A program made the translations under genes and the position numbers. Below are positions 25,049-37,295 of a stretch of 64,000 bases of DNA, piece after piece. Every line of letters begins with the position of its first letter. The stretch's first letter is position 1. The stretch is taken from the NCBI GenBank assembly GCA_946803715.1, contig CAMPET010000001.1, forward strand, positions 440,246 through 504,245. The letters run 5' to 3'. The notes beneath the pieces were generated by a model. The model worked only from the letters and a program-made list of their open reading frames with translations. It was not told the DNA's origin and ran no database searches. The stretch is from Beroe ovata. Taxonomy: Eukaryota > Ctenophora > Nuda > Beroida > Beroidae.

Positions 25049-25903
25049 ATGGCAAGAGCTCTGAAATTGAATGATTTTGATAAGCAGACTGAACTTATTG
25101 TGAAGGCACTCTGTGATGAAATCAATGCACACAATGAAGAGTTTTCTTTGGCTAAAAGAAGTGGCAGCTTTGCCAAATCCCTTCTCCACAAGAATAGAGG
25201 AGGGGTTACTCAACATAAACACACAGAGTATGTTGCTGAAACAAGTCTCCAATTTGAAATGGATGATATTGATCCTGAGAGCAAATCCCAAGGCTTAACA
25301 GATGCATTGGGTGATTCTGAATCAGAGGTGTTCCAAAGTGAAAGTCAGATGGAAGACAGTTTCAATGAAACTGAAGCATTGGAGCAAGAAGCTATTGAGG
25401 CCATTATCTCTGCTATACATAGAATGGCAATGAAAATTGACAAGGATCCTAAGATCTCAACTTTACTTCAAGAAACTAGTAAAGAGGAAGAGAGCAGTAA
25501 CAAAAATTTTGGTATCTTCAACTCAATGGTAAGACATCTTCTCAATGACATAACACCTGGTATTTCTGTTGATTCATGGGGAAATGCCATATTCCTCATG
25601 ATCATTGCATTGAAAGTTTCTAAGTTGAAAAGCTATCCACAAGACTTTTTCAAGAAGTATGTTTATGACAAAATTGTCCCATGGGTAACTAAACAACCTG
25701 ATGGATGGGCTTCTGTCAAGTATGATGAAAAAGTTGGCAATGTTGTAAGGAATGAACTGAATAAAAAACCCTCAACTGCTATGCACAGAATAGATAGATC
25801 TGGATCATCCCCTTCAGACTATGCCAGTTCTCCCAGTTCACTTCTCAGTTGGTTTACATTTCCTAGACCAAGATCATACAACAGCTCGACCTCTGAAAAT
25901 TAG
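25049..25903 (+). CDS. Probable BCL-2 family apoptosis regulator, intronless
   Basis: A 284-residue frame starting MARALKLNDFDKQTELIVKA. Three stretches are arranged as in BCL-2 proteins. The N-terminal DKQTELIVKALCDEI resembles the BOK/BAX first helix. A BH3-like helix lies near residues 117-133 (IISAIHRMAMKID). A BH1-like segment lies near 163-187 (ITPGISVDSWGNAIFLMI), and a BH2-like PWVTKQPDGWASV lies near 211-223, where the family has W-I-x-x-x-G-G-W. An acidic, serine-rich loop of about 80 residues separates helix 1 from BH3. No hydrophobic C-terminal anchor is seen; the protein ends in a Ser/Pro/Arg-rich tail. The family assignment is inferred from motif order, not from strong identity. 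It could be a divergent pro- or anti-apoptotic member. STK11IP starts 527 bp downstream on the same strand. Confidence 0.55.
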   Translation: MARALKLNDFDKQTELIVKALCDEINAHNEEFSLAKRSGSFAKSLLHKNRGGVTQHKHTEYVAETSLQFEMDDIDPESKSQGLTDALGDSESEVFQSESQMEDSFNETEALEQEAIEAIISAIHRMAMKIDKDPKISTLLQETSKEEESSNKNFGIFNSMVRHLLNDITPGISVDSWGNAIFLMIIALKVSKLKSYPQDFFKKYVYDKIVPWVTKQPDGWASVKYDEKVGNVVRNELNKKPSTAMHRIDRSGSSPSDYASSPSSLLSWFTFPRPRSYNSSTSEN

Positions 25904-26429
25904 ATGATAACTGATGAACACAAATGCTTTATCCAATCAGAAGTTTTGAATAATGTTGCTATTATTTGAATGTCTTCATATCTATAGTTATTGCTGATGG
26001 GAAAAACTTGCTTTTGTAATAATCATATAATTCTGTTAATAGGTCACTCAAGCATCAGTGTGCATGAATCATTCTGAGACTCTGTATCAATATTACATAT
26101 CATCTCATGAGAACGTTCCTTTCTTAGTGAATTGAATATTCTTTAGTTTTTGATAAATTGTGTTGAAATTGGGGTCTTATTTTGTAAATTATTGAATCCT
26201 GACATTGTTTTTATAATTCAAGTAGGATTTTTATTGAAGTTTGATTATATTGCCACAATGTTACAATGCTATGCACTTTTGTATGATTTGCTTTCAATGA
26301 TGAATCTGCTTCATTGGTCTATAACACAATATTTGTTGTTGTTGAGTCTCAGGCTATCTAAGTTGATTAGAATCCACAAACTCACCATGGTTGTGTCGTC
26401 CAATTGATAATTGTTTTCATTTTAGTTTT
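25904..26429 (+). other. Intergenic / STK11IP 5' region
   Basis: AT-rich spacer between the BCL-2-like stop and the STK11IP ATG. A TTTTCATTTTAG just before the ATG looks like a splice acceptor for a 5' UTR intron. No other gene is seen. Confidence 0.5.
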
Positions 26430-29400
26430 ATGGATGATAGACTTTCTGTTTTGGTACAACTTTTGAAAGAGCAAGGGGATGCTGTCCTCAATGGGGCAGC
26501 CAAACTTTCCCTTCAGTTGGAAGAGATAGTCTGCATATCAAAACTCTTCGACAAGCACAGTAATGAAGATTTTGTTCCTTGTCAGTCTTCTTCTACAAAA
26601 ACCAACATCATACTGGACTTTATTCAAAAGACAAAAGCTATCAAAATTGTTGGTGGTGAATCGTGTGATCTTCTCTCCCTGAAAGTCTGTAAATCTCTCA
26701 GATATTTCGAGCTGTATAATGTCCCAGTGGAGATATTATGTGATGTGGAATACTTGATGTGTACTGTCAGGACTCTTGCTCTAAATAGGTCTTGTTCAGA
26801 TCTAAGTGAATTTTTGTCCTCTAAGGATTCGTCCACTGTGTGGAAAAAACTAACAAAAGCCAACTTTTGCTTTAATAACATGAATATCATTTTTAGACCC
26901 TTCCAGCACTCAATACCCTTCATCAGATCTTTAGATCTAAGTCACAATGATATCAGACAACTTGACAATGCCCTACTTGGTCTGAAGCATCTCGAAACAC
27001 TTAAGATATCATTCAATCTCCTTGAAGATATCCCCATGATAGATTCGCCTAGCTTCAAGTCGTTAGTAGCCAGGAACAATAACATTAAGATGCTCGATGG
27101 GTTCTATTTCATGAAGACTGTGATCGATATTGATTTGCGCGGGAACTGCCTTGAATATATCGAACAGTTGTCGCCTCTTGCTCACTTTTCTTGTCTCGAA
27201 CATTTATATCTTTCAGAAAACCCAATTGCCTTCAACAACAAATACCGAACCGGTGTGCTGAAAGAGTTGAATCATAAGATCAATGCTGATAAATTCTTCC
27301 TTGACTCAGTTAAAGTTTCATTGAAGGAATATGATTATTTGCGAACTGCCACCACTGCTGCAATTTCTGTTTATAGTTCTTCACAGCTCCAAAGCATTGA
27401 TGACGTTACTATTTCTCCGGTGAAGGGCTCTGGAAGTTCTCCATTGAGCCTCAAATCTAGTCCTGAAAACAAGTTGCAGTCACCTAAAAAGGTTCACAGG
27501 GTAACAGTTGTTTCAACTAATGATGATGAGTCAGAGAATAACGATGTGGTTTCAGACAAGACCAGTGAAGCAGCAGAGATTGCAGATTCTATGGTCGAAC
27601 GATACGGAGATAAGTGGTTGTCATTCTTTGAGGGAAGAGAGTGTAACAATATCGTGGTTGATGAGGACATAGAACTGGAGAAACTCACAAGGGATCTGAA
27701 CCCACTGGATCAGGTCTCATCTGATTCAGAAGACAGTGATGTAGAAAGTAGCCATGTACCAGATCTTGTTCCAGAGCCTACTCCCTCCCTGGTTATCGAA
27801 GCTAGCGTTCAGGGCGGTGTAGTTGAAGGGGACAGTGTATTTGAGACAGAAAAGTCAAATCCATTTGATGACTCCAATCCCGATGAAATGTTGGAAAACA
27901 GCACAACAGCCCAGGAAGACTTGATGAGTGATATGATATCGGCAGAAGATGAAGAAGACTCGCCAGTGGATGGCTCTGCTACAAAAGGCACACAGCACTT
28001 TGTGCAACTGAATGGGGAAGATGTTTTCTTATTGGTCCATGAATCAATAATCACCGAACTGGATAGCATAGGTCAAGCTCTTCAAAAACTTGACATATCT
28101 TGCTTGGAAAACTTCCTTGAAGATCCCGACAGTAAAACAATCAAAATGTACTTCAATCATGTGTCCCTCGCAAGGAAGCAAAGACTTTACCAATTCAACA
28201 CCTATGAGGAAATGTATTCCTTTCTACGAGAGATTGAGGATATTTGGCGATCTGTAAGGGACACCACTGAATCAATGAAAGAAGTCATGTGCATCAACTG
28301 CAGCAACGTTTTTCCCAAGTCCGAAAGCACCACCTGCAGCCAGTGTGCTAGTGAGGTTCTAGTTCCGTACACGCCTGGTGAAGTGAAACAAGATGAACCA
28401 TCTTATTACGAGCCTGAACAAGAGCAAGTAACAATCCGGACATTTGTCAAGCAGTTCAATGATTCGATCACGGATGACGCTCTGAGCGTTGCTCCTACAG
28501 AGTCGTCTGATGTGAGTTCTGCAACAACACACACCGATTACTCGTTGTACTCGGGGAACAAGACGATGTTCATTAATCAGACAAATTTTGTCAAGGCTGA
28601 CCACAAACTCGAGCTTTTCTTCGATGTCGAGCTGTTTATCAGAAAAAATGAGGTCTTGTGTTGTTTCCTATTTGCACAGTATGTGCAATATGGACGACAG
28701 AAGCCCTTCGATTGTGTCGTTGTCGTTTCGAACCACTTTGTTTACATGTGTAAGCTGAGGCCGAATGATAAGCCATCCCTGAAATCCAGGCATCGATTGA
28801 GTCAGCTGAAGCATCTCGATATCGGACTCAACTATCAGCACTTCCGTTTAGAGTGGGAGATAAAAGATGCAGCATACAAGGTCTTGGTGTTCGATAGGAA
28901 AAAATGCAAAGATTTTATCGACATTTTCACCCTAGCCCTACCTAAATCCGTGCAACTTAACCAAGTTTCCACATCGACCATCAAAAACATCCAAGAACTC
29001 GTTTTCGGAGTCGATAGAACTTTCGAGCTCTTTGCTAAAGGCAAGCAATATCGACAAATAATGAAAACAACAGCTGAAAGCTGGGGTATAAGGGACAGAA
29101 TGTACATGTTTAGGACTTACGAGAAGTGTTTTATCGCATCCGAACTTGTAGATTTGATGATAAGCGAGGGTGATTTTAATAGTCGAGCAGAAGCAGTTGA
29201 TGCTTGTCATCAGATGCTTCTGATTGATGTTCTTCATCACGTCAAACTTGAGGATCAGCCCTTTGAAGATGATACTTCACTCTACAGGTAAAAATACCAC
29301 AAGATTTTGTAGAATTGAATTGAATTGAGTTGAATCGAATTATATTTTAAGAGTAGAATGTAGAGATTTGCACAGTAACTAAAAAGTTTCACTATCATCA

Positions 29401-30121
29401 TTAAATTCATCATAGAGTCAAAGGTTTTCGTCTTTCGAATACTAACTTTTTCTTTTCAAATTAGGTACCATCTTCTGTCTTCGAAGTCTGACACTCTCTC
29501 CCCAGGTTTTCAGCCGATGAAACCGGGTACGATGCTAAACAGGAGTACCAAGTCAGTGAGAATCTCCACCAAGACGTGCTTCTCTACCAACTCTGTCTCC
29601 TGAGCGTGGAAAAACACTCGCGCAGCCCGATCAGTTTGATTATTTCCAATCTGAAAGTGTTTTTCACGGAGGAGTACCATCAGTGGCCCTTGCCCCGGTT
29701 GCAGCCTCCCCTCCCCATGCATTTGAGGGGACAGCATTTCCAGGTTTGGAGATTTGCCCATACCTACAGAGTTCCTAAATTCGAATTTTGACAGCCATGT
29801 TTTGATCAAACATGGCTGTTACTTGGTTCATGCTTTTTGCTCATACTCCAAGTGACTAGGTAAACCTGGTTTGAATCGGTAGGAAAGTATCTATAACTTA
29901 ACTCGTTTTTTGATTATCAATCAACACAGGTACGTCATGAGATAGAAGTGTCTCAGATCACGATGCTGATAAAAAACGACAAAGTCCTCACTGTCTCCAC
30001 AGAAAGCAAGTGTTTTGACCTGACATTCGCCACAACAAATGCTCTGAATGATGTTGTGGAACTACTGTCAAAATGCTGGAACGAGATTTTCGGTTTTCCG
30101 TTGGAAGTTTGCCAGCAGTGA
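26430..30121 (+). CDS. STK11IP: STK11IP (LKB1-interacting protein) with a DEP domain
   Basis: STK11IP is a leucine-rich-repeat protein that binds LKB1/STK11 and acts on endolysosomes. Exons: 26430-29287 (start MDDRLSVLVQLLKEQGDAV), 29506-29743, 29930-30121, phases 2 and 0 matching. The N-terminal third has LRRs (SLDLSHNDIRQLDNALLGLK, LKISFNLLEDIP, LRGNCLEYIEQLSPL). A KVHRVTVVS and MVERYGDKWLSF block parallels the human KSRVRVRR and RFGRNWLQY region. An acidic linker and a CxxC...CxxC zinc pair (CINCSNVFPKS, CSQC) follow. Next is the PH-like DHKLELFFDVELF...VVVSNHFVYM block, then a DEP-like domain (FIASELVDLMISEG...SRAEAVDACHQMLL) crossing the exon 1-2 border. The C terminus has KCWNEIFGF, like human EPWEELFSI. 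A pyrimidine-rich AG sits just before the ATG, so a 5' UTR intron is likely. Confidence 0.9.
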
Positions 30122-30738
30122 AGTTTCGTTGCTTTGAACAACAAAGCAGTGAAGTCGGTTTTTGTTGTTCTGTTCAATTTCAGTGAAATTTACACGCGAG
30201 TTATTTGATGCGAATTTAACGAAGAATTAATTCATGTAATGGGTCATGGGTGTCAGTATATGACGATGTTGGGGCATTCTCTTCTGGCATATTCTCTTCT
30301 GAGACTTGATAATTGGGTAAAGGAATAATGAATGATACCGGAGCTGTCATGATCTTAGCAGTTTAATTTGTTTATCAGTGTTCATCAGCTTGTACGAAAT
30401 TGAGAGTTCTTTTCGCTTTTCAGATTATGTTATGTGATGATTTTCGAGATTTTGCTAACAGTTTGTATGAGCTATTATATGATCGTATGTTTGTATTTTA
30501 TTGTCAATGGGAATCTCTGACAACATTTTGTGCGTTTATTTTTCACATCTAATGTTGTAATGCGTGCGATTATGAGTAAACTACCATCTATCGGTGAAAT
30601 TATACCACAATTCTTTGGTTTCGTCAAGAACTTTGACTGAGTTCGTGAAAATGATCAAATACCGTAATTCGAAATTTCCCCTACACTGTAAAATGCTTCA
30701 GTAATAACACTTATTGTTTTCAGTTTCTATAGGTTCTT
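30122..30738 (+). other. STK11IP 3' region and USP48 5' region
   Basis: No coding sequence. A GTTTTCAG lies shortly before the USP48 ATG (30739), so the start exon may be preceded by a 5' UTR intron. Confidence 0.5.
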
Positions 30739-33700
30739 ATGAATAAGCTGAGAAAGCTCTTCAAAGATATAACAGATGACAACCCTGAAACCATATCTGC
30801 TGTCTATAAGAAGGTTAGTTTCATATAATTACTACTCTGCCAAATGTTCCACAAATTATTGGATTGATCATGATTATTGTACCGTCCTCTTCAATCCACA
30901 GATTGAGCTTCAATTTATTATTTTTAAGATCGGTCTATGAATTTCAAAAGATTTAGTCGTGAAATTCTTTAATCGCGAGGTCCATCTAGGTCAGAAGGTA
31001 TTTCACCAATCCACTCTCTACAGGTTTACAAACTAGACTCCTTCAACACCTGCGCCGCCAAGAATCACAAGACAAACAATTACAACCCGTGGTGTCTGCA
31101 CGGACTAGGACAGGAGAAGTGGATCAATGAGAGCAGTGATGTGGTGATAATCGCAGATGATGAGGAGGACCATTTTACAATCCGACCCAAGTATCTCGGC
31201 CGGTACTCGGGACTCCGCAATTTAGGCGAGTTTTCGGAGTTCACTCGAAACGTCCAGCCCTTCACGGCTTGAAACGCGATGAGGGGATCGATTTTTGTCC
31301 AAAACACGGTACGGCATTTCTGTTTCATCCTTGGTTCTATCACTCAGGAGCCACATGTTATGTGAACTCTCTCGTGCAGATCCTCTTCTACAACGAGCAA
31401 TTCAGGGAGACCCTCTACCAGTACACACCCCAGAGGTAATAGCCCCAGTTCNCCCCAGAGGTAAAATCCCCAGTACACACCCCCAGAGGTAAAACCCCAG
31501 AGAAGATGACCAACACTCATATTGATCATTGAGCTATCCGTCCCCTAATCCCTACAAGCCTTCGAGCAACAATAAATATTGAAAATATGACAATATTTCT
31601 CAGCGACGAGACAGGGTGTGTGATCCGGTGTCTCCAACAACTCCTCGTCAACTTACAATTCTCGGATCGAGGTGTCGTTGACACCACCTCCCTCGTGACA
31701 GCCCTACAACTCCCCTTCACCCAGCAACAGGATGTGATTGAGTTTAGAGAGTTGCTGTTCGGGATGTTGACCAACTCCATGCCCAACATTCAGGTAAGGT
31801 CTATGNCCCCCAGAGGTAGAATCCCCAGTAAACACCCCCCAGAGGTAGAATCCCCAGTAAACACCCCAGAGTTATGGTGTGTGTACGCTTATTGTGTGGG
31901 CTTTTCTGAATATGCAGTTTTCAATTATTTCGAGTTTATATATGAAAGACTGACTGTAGGTCAACATACAATTAAAGATGACCAACACTCATATTGATTA
32001 TTGAGCTATCCGTCCCCTAATCCCTACAAGCCTTCGAGCAACAAGAAATATTGAAAATATGACAATATAACCCAGCGACGAGACAGGCTGTGTGATCCGG
32101 TGTCTCCAACAACTCCTTGTCAACTTACAATTCTCGGATCGAGGTGTCGTTGACACCACCTCCCTCGTGACAGCTCTACAGCTCCCCTTCACCCAGCAAC
32201 AGGATGTGATTGAGTTTAGAGAGTTGCTGTTCGGGATGTTAACCAACTCCATGCCCAACATTCAGGTAAGGTCTATGACATGTTTCGGTTTCATTGGATT
32301 TTTGTTAGCTCCATCGACCATTACTTACTAATCAAATCACGTACAAGCCACCAGGTTATAGATTTGCATAATAAGAGATTAAGAGAACTCAGAACACATT
32401 TTAACTCACTCCCCTTTTCGATTGGAAAGGGAATGGGGGTGAAATGTCACCTATGACACTCCTCAACTCCCTCATCCCGCCCTCCTAACCCTCTCATTCC
32501 CTCCAGGACAGCTGTAAGGGAACGGGAAGCTACGTCATGCGTTGTCTCACGTGTAGCAACGTGACCACCCGAACTAGCGAATTCACAGACCTCAAGCTCC
32601 AGGTCCAGATTAAGAACGAGAGTCTGGTCGAACGAATCCAGCAGTTGAGCGCAGTGGAAGTTCTAGAGGGGGAGAATAGCTACCATTGCAGCCAGTGTAA
32701 TGAGTTAAGGAGGGTGGAACGGTGTTTCATGATCAATAAGTACCCTCAAACACTCCATCTTCAGTTGCTCAGATTTAGCTATGACACAGCATCCATGGTA
32801 CGGAAGAAGGACACAAGTTTTGTAAAGTTCGACGATGAGCTGATCCTGTTTAACATCACTGGAGATGAGGGTCATACTGTCAGGAAGTACAGACTGTCAG
32901 GGATTATTTTGCACGTGGGGGACTCCACCACTAGTGGACATTATATCGCGATTGTTCGTCGGGAGGGTAGGTGGGTCACGTTCAACGACGATGTGGTGAG
33001 TGAGAGTGATAGCTTGAATCTCAAGGACTATGATCTTGGATCGAAAAGGGGACCAGGGTTGAAGAGAGGCGAGTACTACTCCCGGTCGGTTTACATGCTG
33101 ATTTACGAGACTGAATCAAGTTCTGGGGCGGTGGTCAGAAATGTGTGTTTGGCGAACTTGATCGACCCAAAATCATCGAATTCTCCGGAACCGGGAGTTT
33201 TAGAATCGAAAGCAAAAGAGGATGAAATGAAGGAAGGAATGAAGCAGGAGGGAATATTGAAAAAAGAAGCTCGTCTCAAAGTACCGGAGGAGGAGGAACC
33301 AGTTCTGAAAACTGAGTTCATGGATGTTTTGAAGTCTGAGGATGACGAACCCCCTCCAATCAAAAGTGAACCGGAATCAGAACTCACAGTCAAACCTGAA
33401 CACATTCCACCGATGGAAACCGAAGCTGAATCAAAACCGACTATCAAATTGGAGCCCTGTGAGCCCTATGAATCTCCCATGAAGCCGAAACCAGATCCCA
33501 CCAAAAACATCCTCCTTCCTCCCGAAGACATTCCTTCTTCTTCCTCCTTATCCCAACCATCAGAAAACTCAAGATCATCTGGACCACCGCCTGATCTCTT
33601 GGAGCAAACACTCGTCGAAAATCGGGAATTCGCCGAGCTCCGATCCCTCGTTCAAGAGCAAAAGTGGCATCTCCGTAGTGGTCACGAATCTAAAGTCCTC

Positions 33701-36700
33701 AGAATGCGAGACGCGTGTCTCCGATTATCCGCGGAGAATAAGACAGACTTTGCGCCTATCCCGACTTCCATGTTAAAATCGTGGCTCCGATCGGGCGAGT
33801 GCCAGAGAATGAGCCCATCGGGGAGGGTTCTTACTTCCGGAAATGCCTCAAATTCGGGAGAAAGCGGGATGGTATCAGATCAAGTGCTGTGTTCACACAA
33901 CCGACTATCGTATCACAAAATCAAGAAGATGAAGTACATCAATGCAGATATCATCCAAATGGTTGTCGGGGGTATTGATCACGTCACAGAAAATGGAACA
34001 GGTGGGACAGAAAAGCGGACAAGTGGGACGGTAGATGAGAAAATTCGTCACCCCTTCGATAAACTGGTGCTGTGTGATTTTTGTGTGGAACAAGACCTGC
34101 AGTCGTACTTGTATGAGATTCACTTGGATGAGGATAGGAAAACCATCAACCTCCTTCAGGTTTTTCTACAATTATCTCCCCCTTTGTGCTTCCGTGAAAA
34201 AACGAGGTTTTTGATTCGAAAATTATGAAACAACCTTAACTAATTTTGGCCTTTTCTTCAGAATGCAGACGCTGACAGCGGTTGGTGGGCTATCAAGGAC
34301 GATTTAAAATCCTTTAAGAAGTTAGTGCTCGAAGGTACAATTCTTTCTTTCAAACTTTCAAATTAAAGCACTTCCTGGAGGTATTCAGGGTACTCTACTG
34401 CTCTATTGTATGATGATTCCCACACAATCGTCCTAAATCTCAGGTCGTGAGTTCAACAAGAACGTTCTCTGTCGTCATGGTCAGCTAGACCCTCAGGCGA
34501 AGAGGCGGAAACTCCTATCCTCGGATACCAAGCCAATCTTGGAGAAGTACTTCAAGGAAGTTCGTCATTTGAATGATTACCAAACTCGTGATTCTCATCT
34601 CATTTTTCATTGGAAATTTTGAACTCCATTTTAATAATAGTTCTCTGCGGCTGCTGCTGTTCTCAATCACTTATTTCTACTTATCCCCCCCTTAGTTTCC
34701 CACTCCCTCCCACTCCACGCCCCAATGTGAGACTTGTATCAATGAGTCAGAAGCGGAAGAGCTCTACTTCTCATCGCTGTTCCTCCTGAAGAAAGATATT
34801 CTTCGTCTCATCACTTCCTCCTTCTTTTCGTTCATCCCAAATCTTACCCCTTACATCGTCCCGCTCACTTTTATCAAAAATGTGAGTACCTTATCAGTAG
34901 GCTTATGAGTACCTTATGAGTATCTGAATGTTCGTTTCTTGACTAATTTCTGAGCACAATGCTCATGTATAACGATTAACGCGGCTGCCGTGCTGCTCAG
35001 TTGTGCTCCAAGCGCAACTAAATCTATCCTGGCAACCTGCCATCCAATGCCGACTTGTTTTTAAATATCGCGAACAGTTGGCTTTTGGTACTTGTTTTTT
35101 TTGGTACTTGTTTTTTGCCCAGCATCCCAAATTTGTAACAAAATATGCAGAGTGTAACTTTTATAATATGCAGAGCTTTGAAAACCCGATGGAAGTAATT
35201 GATGTATTGGGTTACCAAGTTTACGGCAGTGTAGTATAACATTTGATTGGAAATTCCACTTTTGCTGCCGAGATAACACATTTTCTGCCCAATTTTTTCC
35301 TCCTACTCTGATTAATTGTCAATAGACACAAAGTTCTTCAATCTACGTATTCGTGGTTCCAGTAATTGAAGTTTTTTGTCCCCTTACGATCCTTAAAATC
35401 TGATTCACGAAAAGTTTAAGGCAAGTTTTCATCCCTCCGCAGCCCCTACTTAGCTTGCACATTGTGGCTATTATCACGAAAAGTAAATTTTGGTATCGCT
35501 TCTCCTCCACTTTGATCCATACTTTCTGAAAGAAAACGTCAAACGATCGTGGCTCTGATTTGATAATTCTTAATCCCCCCGGCCCCGATCACAGGATTTA
35601 CAGCCACTCTACAAGCGACGGTTGCAAGAACGGATCTCATTAGACAATTCTGTACTTGTGTGTAAACACGATCGTCTCACCAGCGATGCTTTGGAACACG
35701 CAGCTTTCGTCAAGGTACGGTGGATTGACGATTGTGGAAGTTAGCCACTTCACGAATTATGACATTTTCTGTGCATTTACTATACTACTGGTCCTCCCTA
35801 AGACCTTCATTTTTCATGATTTTGTTCCACCGATACTCGACGATGCCTAATCATATCTCATTGTATATTTCCTCCAATCCAGCATCGACCGAATCAAATG
35901 ATCTATCTCGATTCTTACCTAAACTCGCTCAGGAATCGGAATGGGAAGTATTGTGCTCTCACTTCGGTCCGACGATTGCACTGAGGTGTGACACCATTGA
36001 CACCGCTCCCGAGGGAGACCATAAGACTGGTGTCACGTATAAACCACCTGTGATATACACACCTGAAGTGTGTCAAGAGGGATGTGTCATGCTGCATGAC
36101 GATTATGTTGACCAGGTTAATTGCAATCAAAGTTGTAAGAATAAACTTCTCCTATTTACGCATATTTAATCGTCTTTCTTTTGAATCCTTGCATCGCTTC
36201 TCAGCTTCTCTTCTGATCGTTTCATTCATAGAAGCGACTGAACTCTATTCTTCCTCTATTATGCTTCTATCCCCTTCTATCTCTATCCCCTCTACCATGC
36301 TTATCATTCTCTCTCTCCGACCGTAGGCGATATATCTGAGGGAAGAGAGGAGTGAGGGTAAGCGAGGGAGAAGGGGAGACAAGATTCTCCACGTCAGTTC
36401 CTCTGATACCATACACGATGTCAAGGTGAAGATTTGCAGGAAGATGGCTATAGCTCCTTCCGAGCAGACTCTCAGGTAAGAACCAGTTTCTCGGTGGCGG
36501 GGGGAGAGTGGGTTTGTACCCTGGGTCTCTGTTCTCAATAGTAAGTTGTCTGTGTATGGCTCTTGTTCCATTGGTATGGCTCTTTTTCCACTTGGTACCC
36601 TATCAATTTACTGATCGATCCAATACATCGTTTCGTGTCGTCAAAGAAGAGCTAGGTATAACTTGATTGTTTAAACCTGTGTTTCATCGAGTCATCTTTT

Positions 36701-36936
36701 ACAACTCTCCCCTCTCCCTCCTCTTCACTCCAGCTTGTCTCTAATCTCCTCCTTTCTCCCCCTCTAGCACGCTCACCGGTAAGATCCTCGAGCAAGGCAC
36801 TCTTCTCGAGCAGGGTGTCCTGCCCGGATCTATCCTCTACCTCGATTACAACCAAGCGCTCCTCCAAGAAACTGAGATATTCGACCGTGTGGAGGAACAG
36901 GGGTTCAAGGGAACCGCTCTCTCGGGACATCTGTGA
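30739..36936 (+). CDS. USP48: USP48 ubiquitin-specific protease
   Basis: Nuclear deubiquitinase. Exons: 30739-30813, 31024-31225, 31348-31435, 32076-32265 (second copy 31604-31793), 32507-34159, 34262-34334, 34444-34559, 34696-34881, 35595-35739 (or -35714), 35883-36115, 36327-36475, 36768-36936. The catalytic Cys is in GATCYVNSL. The QQQDVIEF block is in exon 4, a zinc ribbon (CLTCSN...CSQC) and the His box SGHYIAIV with FNDDVV are in exon 5. DUSP-type modules (LCSHNRL, LCRHGQL, LVCKHDRL blocks) follow. A C-terminal ubiquitin-like domain ends in EEQGFKGTALSGH, like human EEGFKGTGLLGH. Exon 2 needs a GC donor (G|GCGAGT at 31226). The 35.6-35.9 kb junction is in phase only with the GTTAGC donor at 35740. 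AATAAA is at 37296-37301. Confidence 0.95.
31424..31505. repeat. Short minisatellite copying the USP48 exon 3/intron junction
   Basis: The exon 3 end and donor, ACACCCCAGAGGTAAT, is followed by further diverged copies (CCCCAGAGGTAAAAT) on both sides of the 'n' at 31452. Similar copies occur at 31807-31872 after the next 'n'. Each copy keeps a CAGAG|GTA donor-like core. Confidence 0.8.
31604..31793 (+). CDS. USP48: Second copy of USP48 exon 4 beside assembly gaps
   Basis: This 190-bp exon (DETGCVIRCLQQLLVNLQFS through NSMPNIQ) is repeated at 32076-32265. It lies between the 'n' at 31452 and the 'n' at 31806. I count five base differences between the copies, all synonymous, and the flanking introns are also alike. 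The second copy has about 110 extra intronic bases (near 31870-31975). Since 190 is not a multiple of 3, only one copy can be used. The right end of this copy (GTAAGGTCTATG, then 'n') matches the interior of the other, as expected for overlapping allelic contigs. Confidence 0.85.
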
Positions 36937-37295
36937 TGTGTGTAATACACACTGTGTATACACAGTATTATACATACACACTGTATATGTACTGTATGTT
37001 GTCATGGAAATGTCATATGATTTTTATGGAGGTCACCTTTCTTATATACCGAAGTTTAAACCTTCTTTTTTCCGCCTAGCAACTTGAGAAAGATGTTTAT
37101 TTGAAAATAATAAGTGTAACGTGTGTGCCTTGGCCTTTTTTTGATATGATATTTGAATTTTAACCTCGACTATTTTTATGAACCATGAGATTTTTGAACA
37201 AATGTTTCTATCAAGCGTTGAGATAATTCCCTAAACTGCTTATTTTTACTAAGTCCTGTGATGTTTTATTGTTCATTTTACTCGTCATGTGTTGG

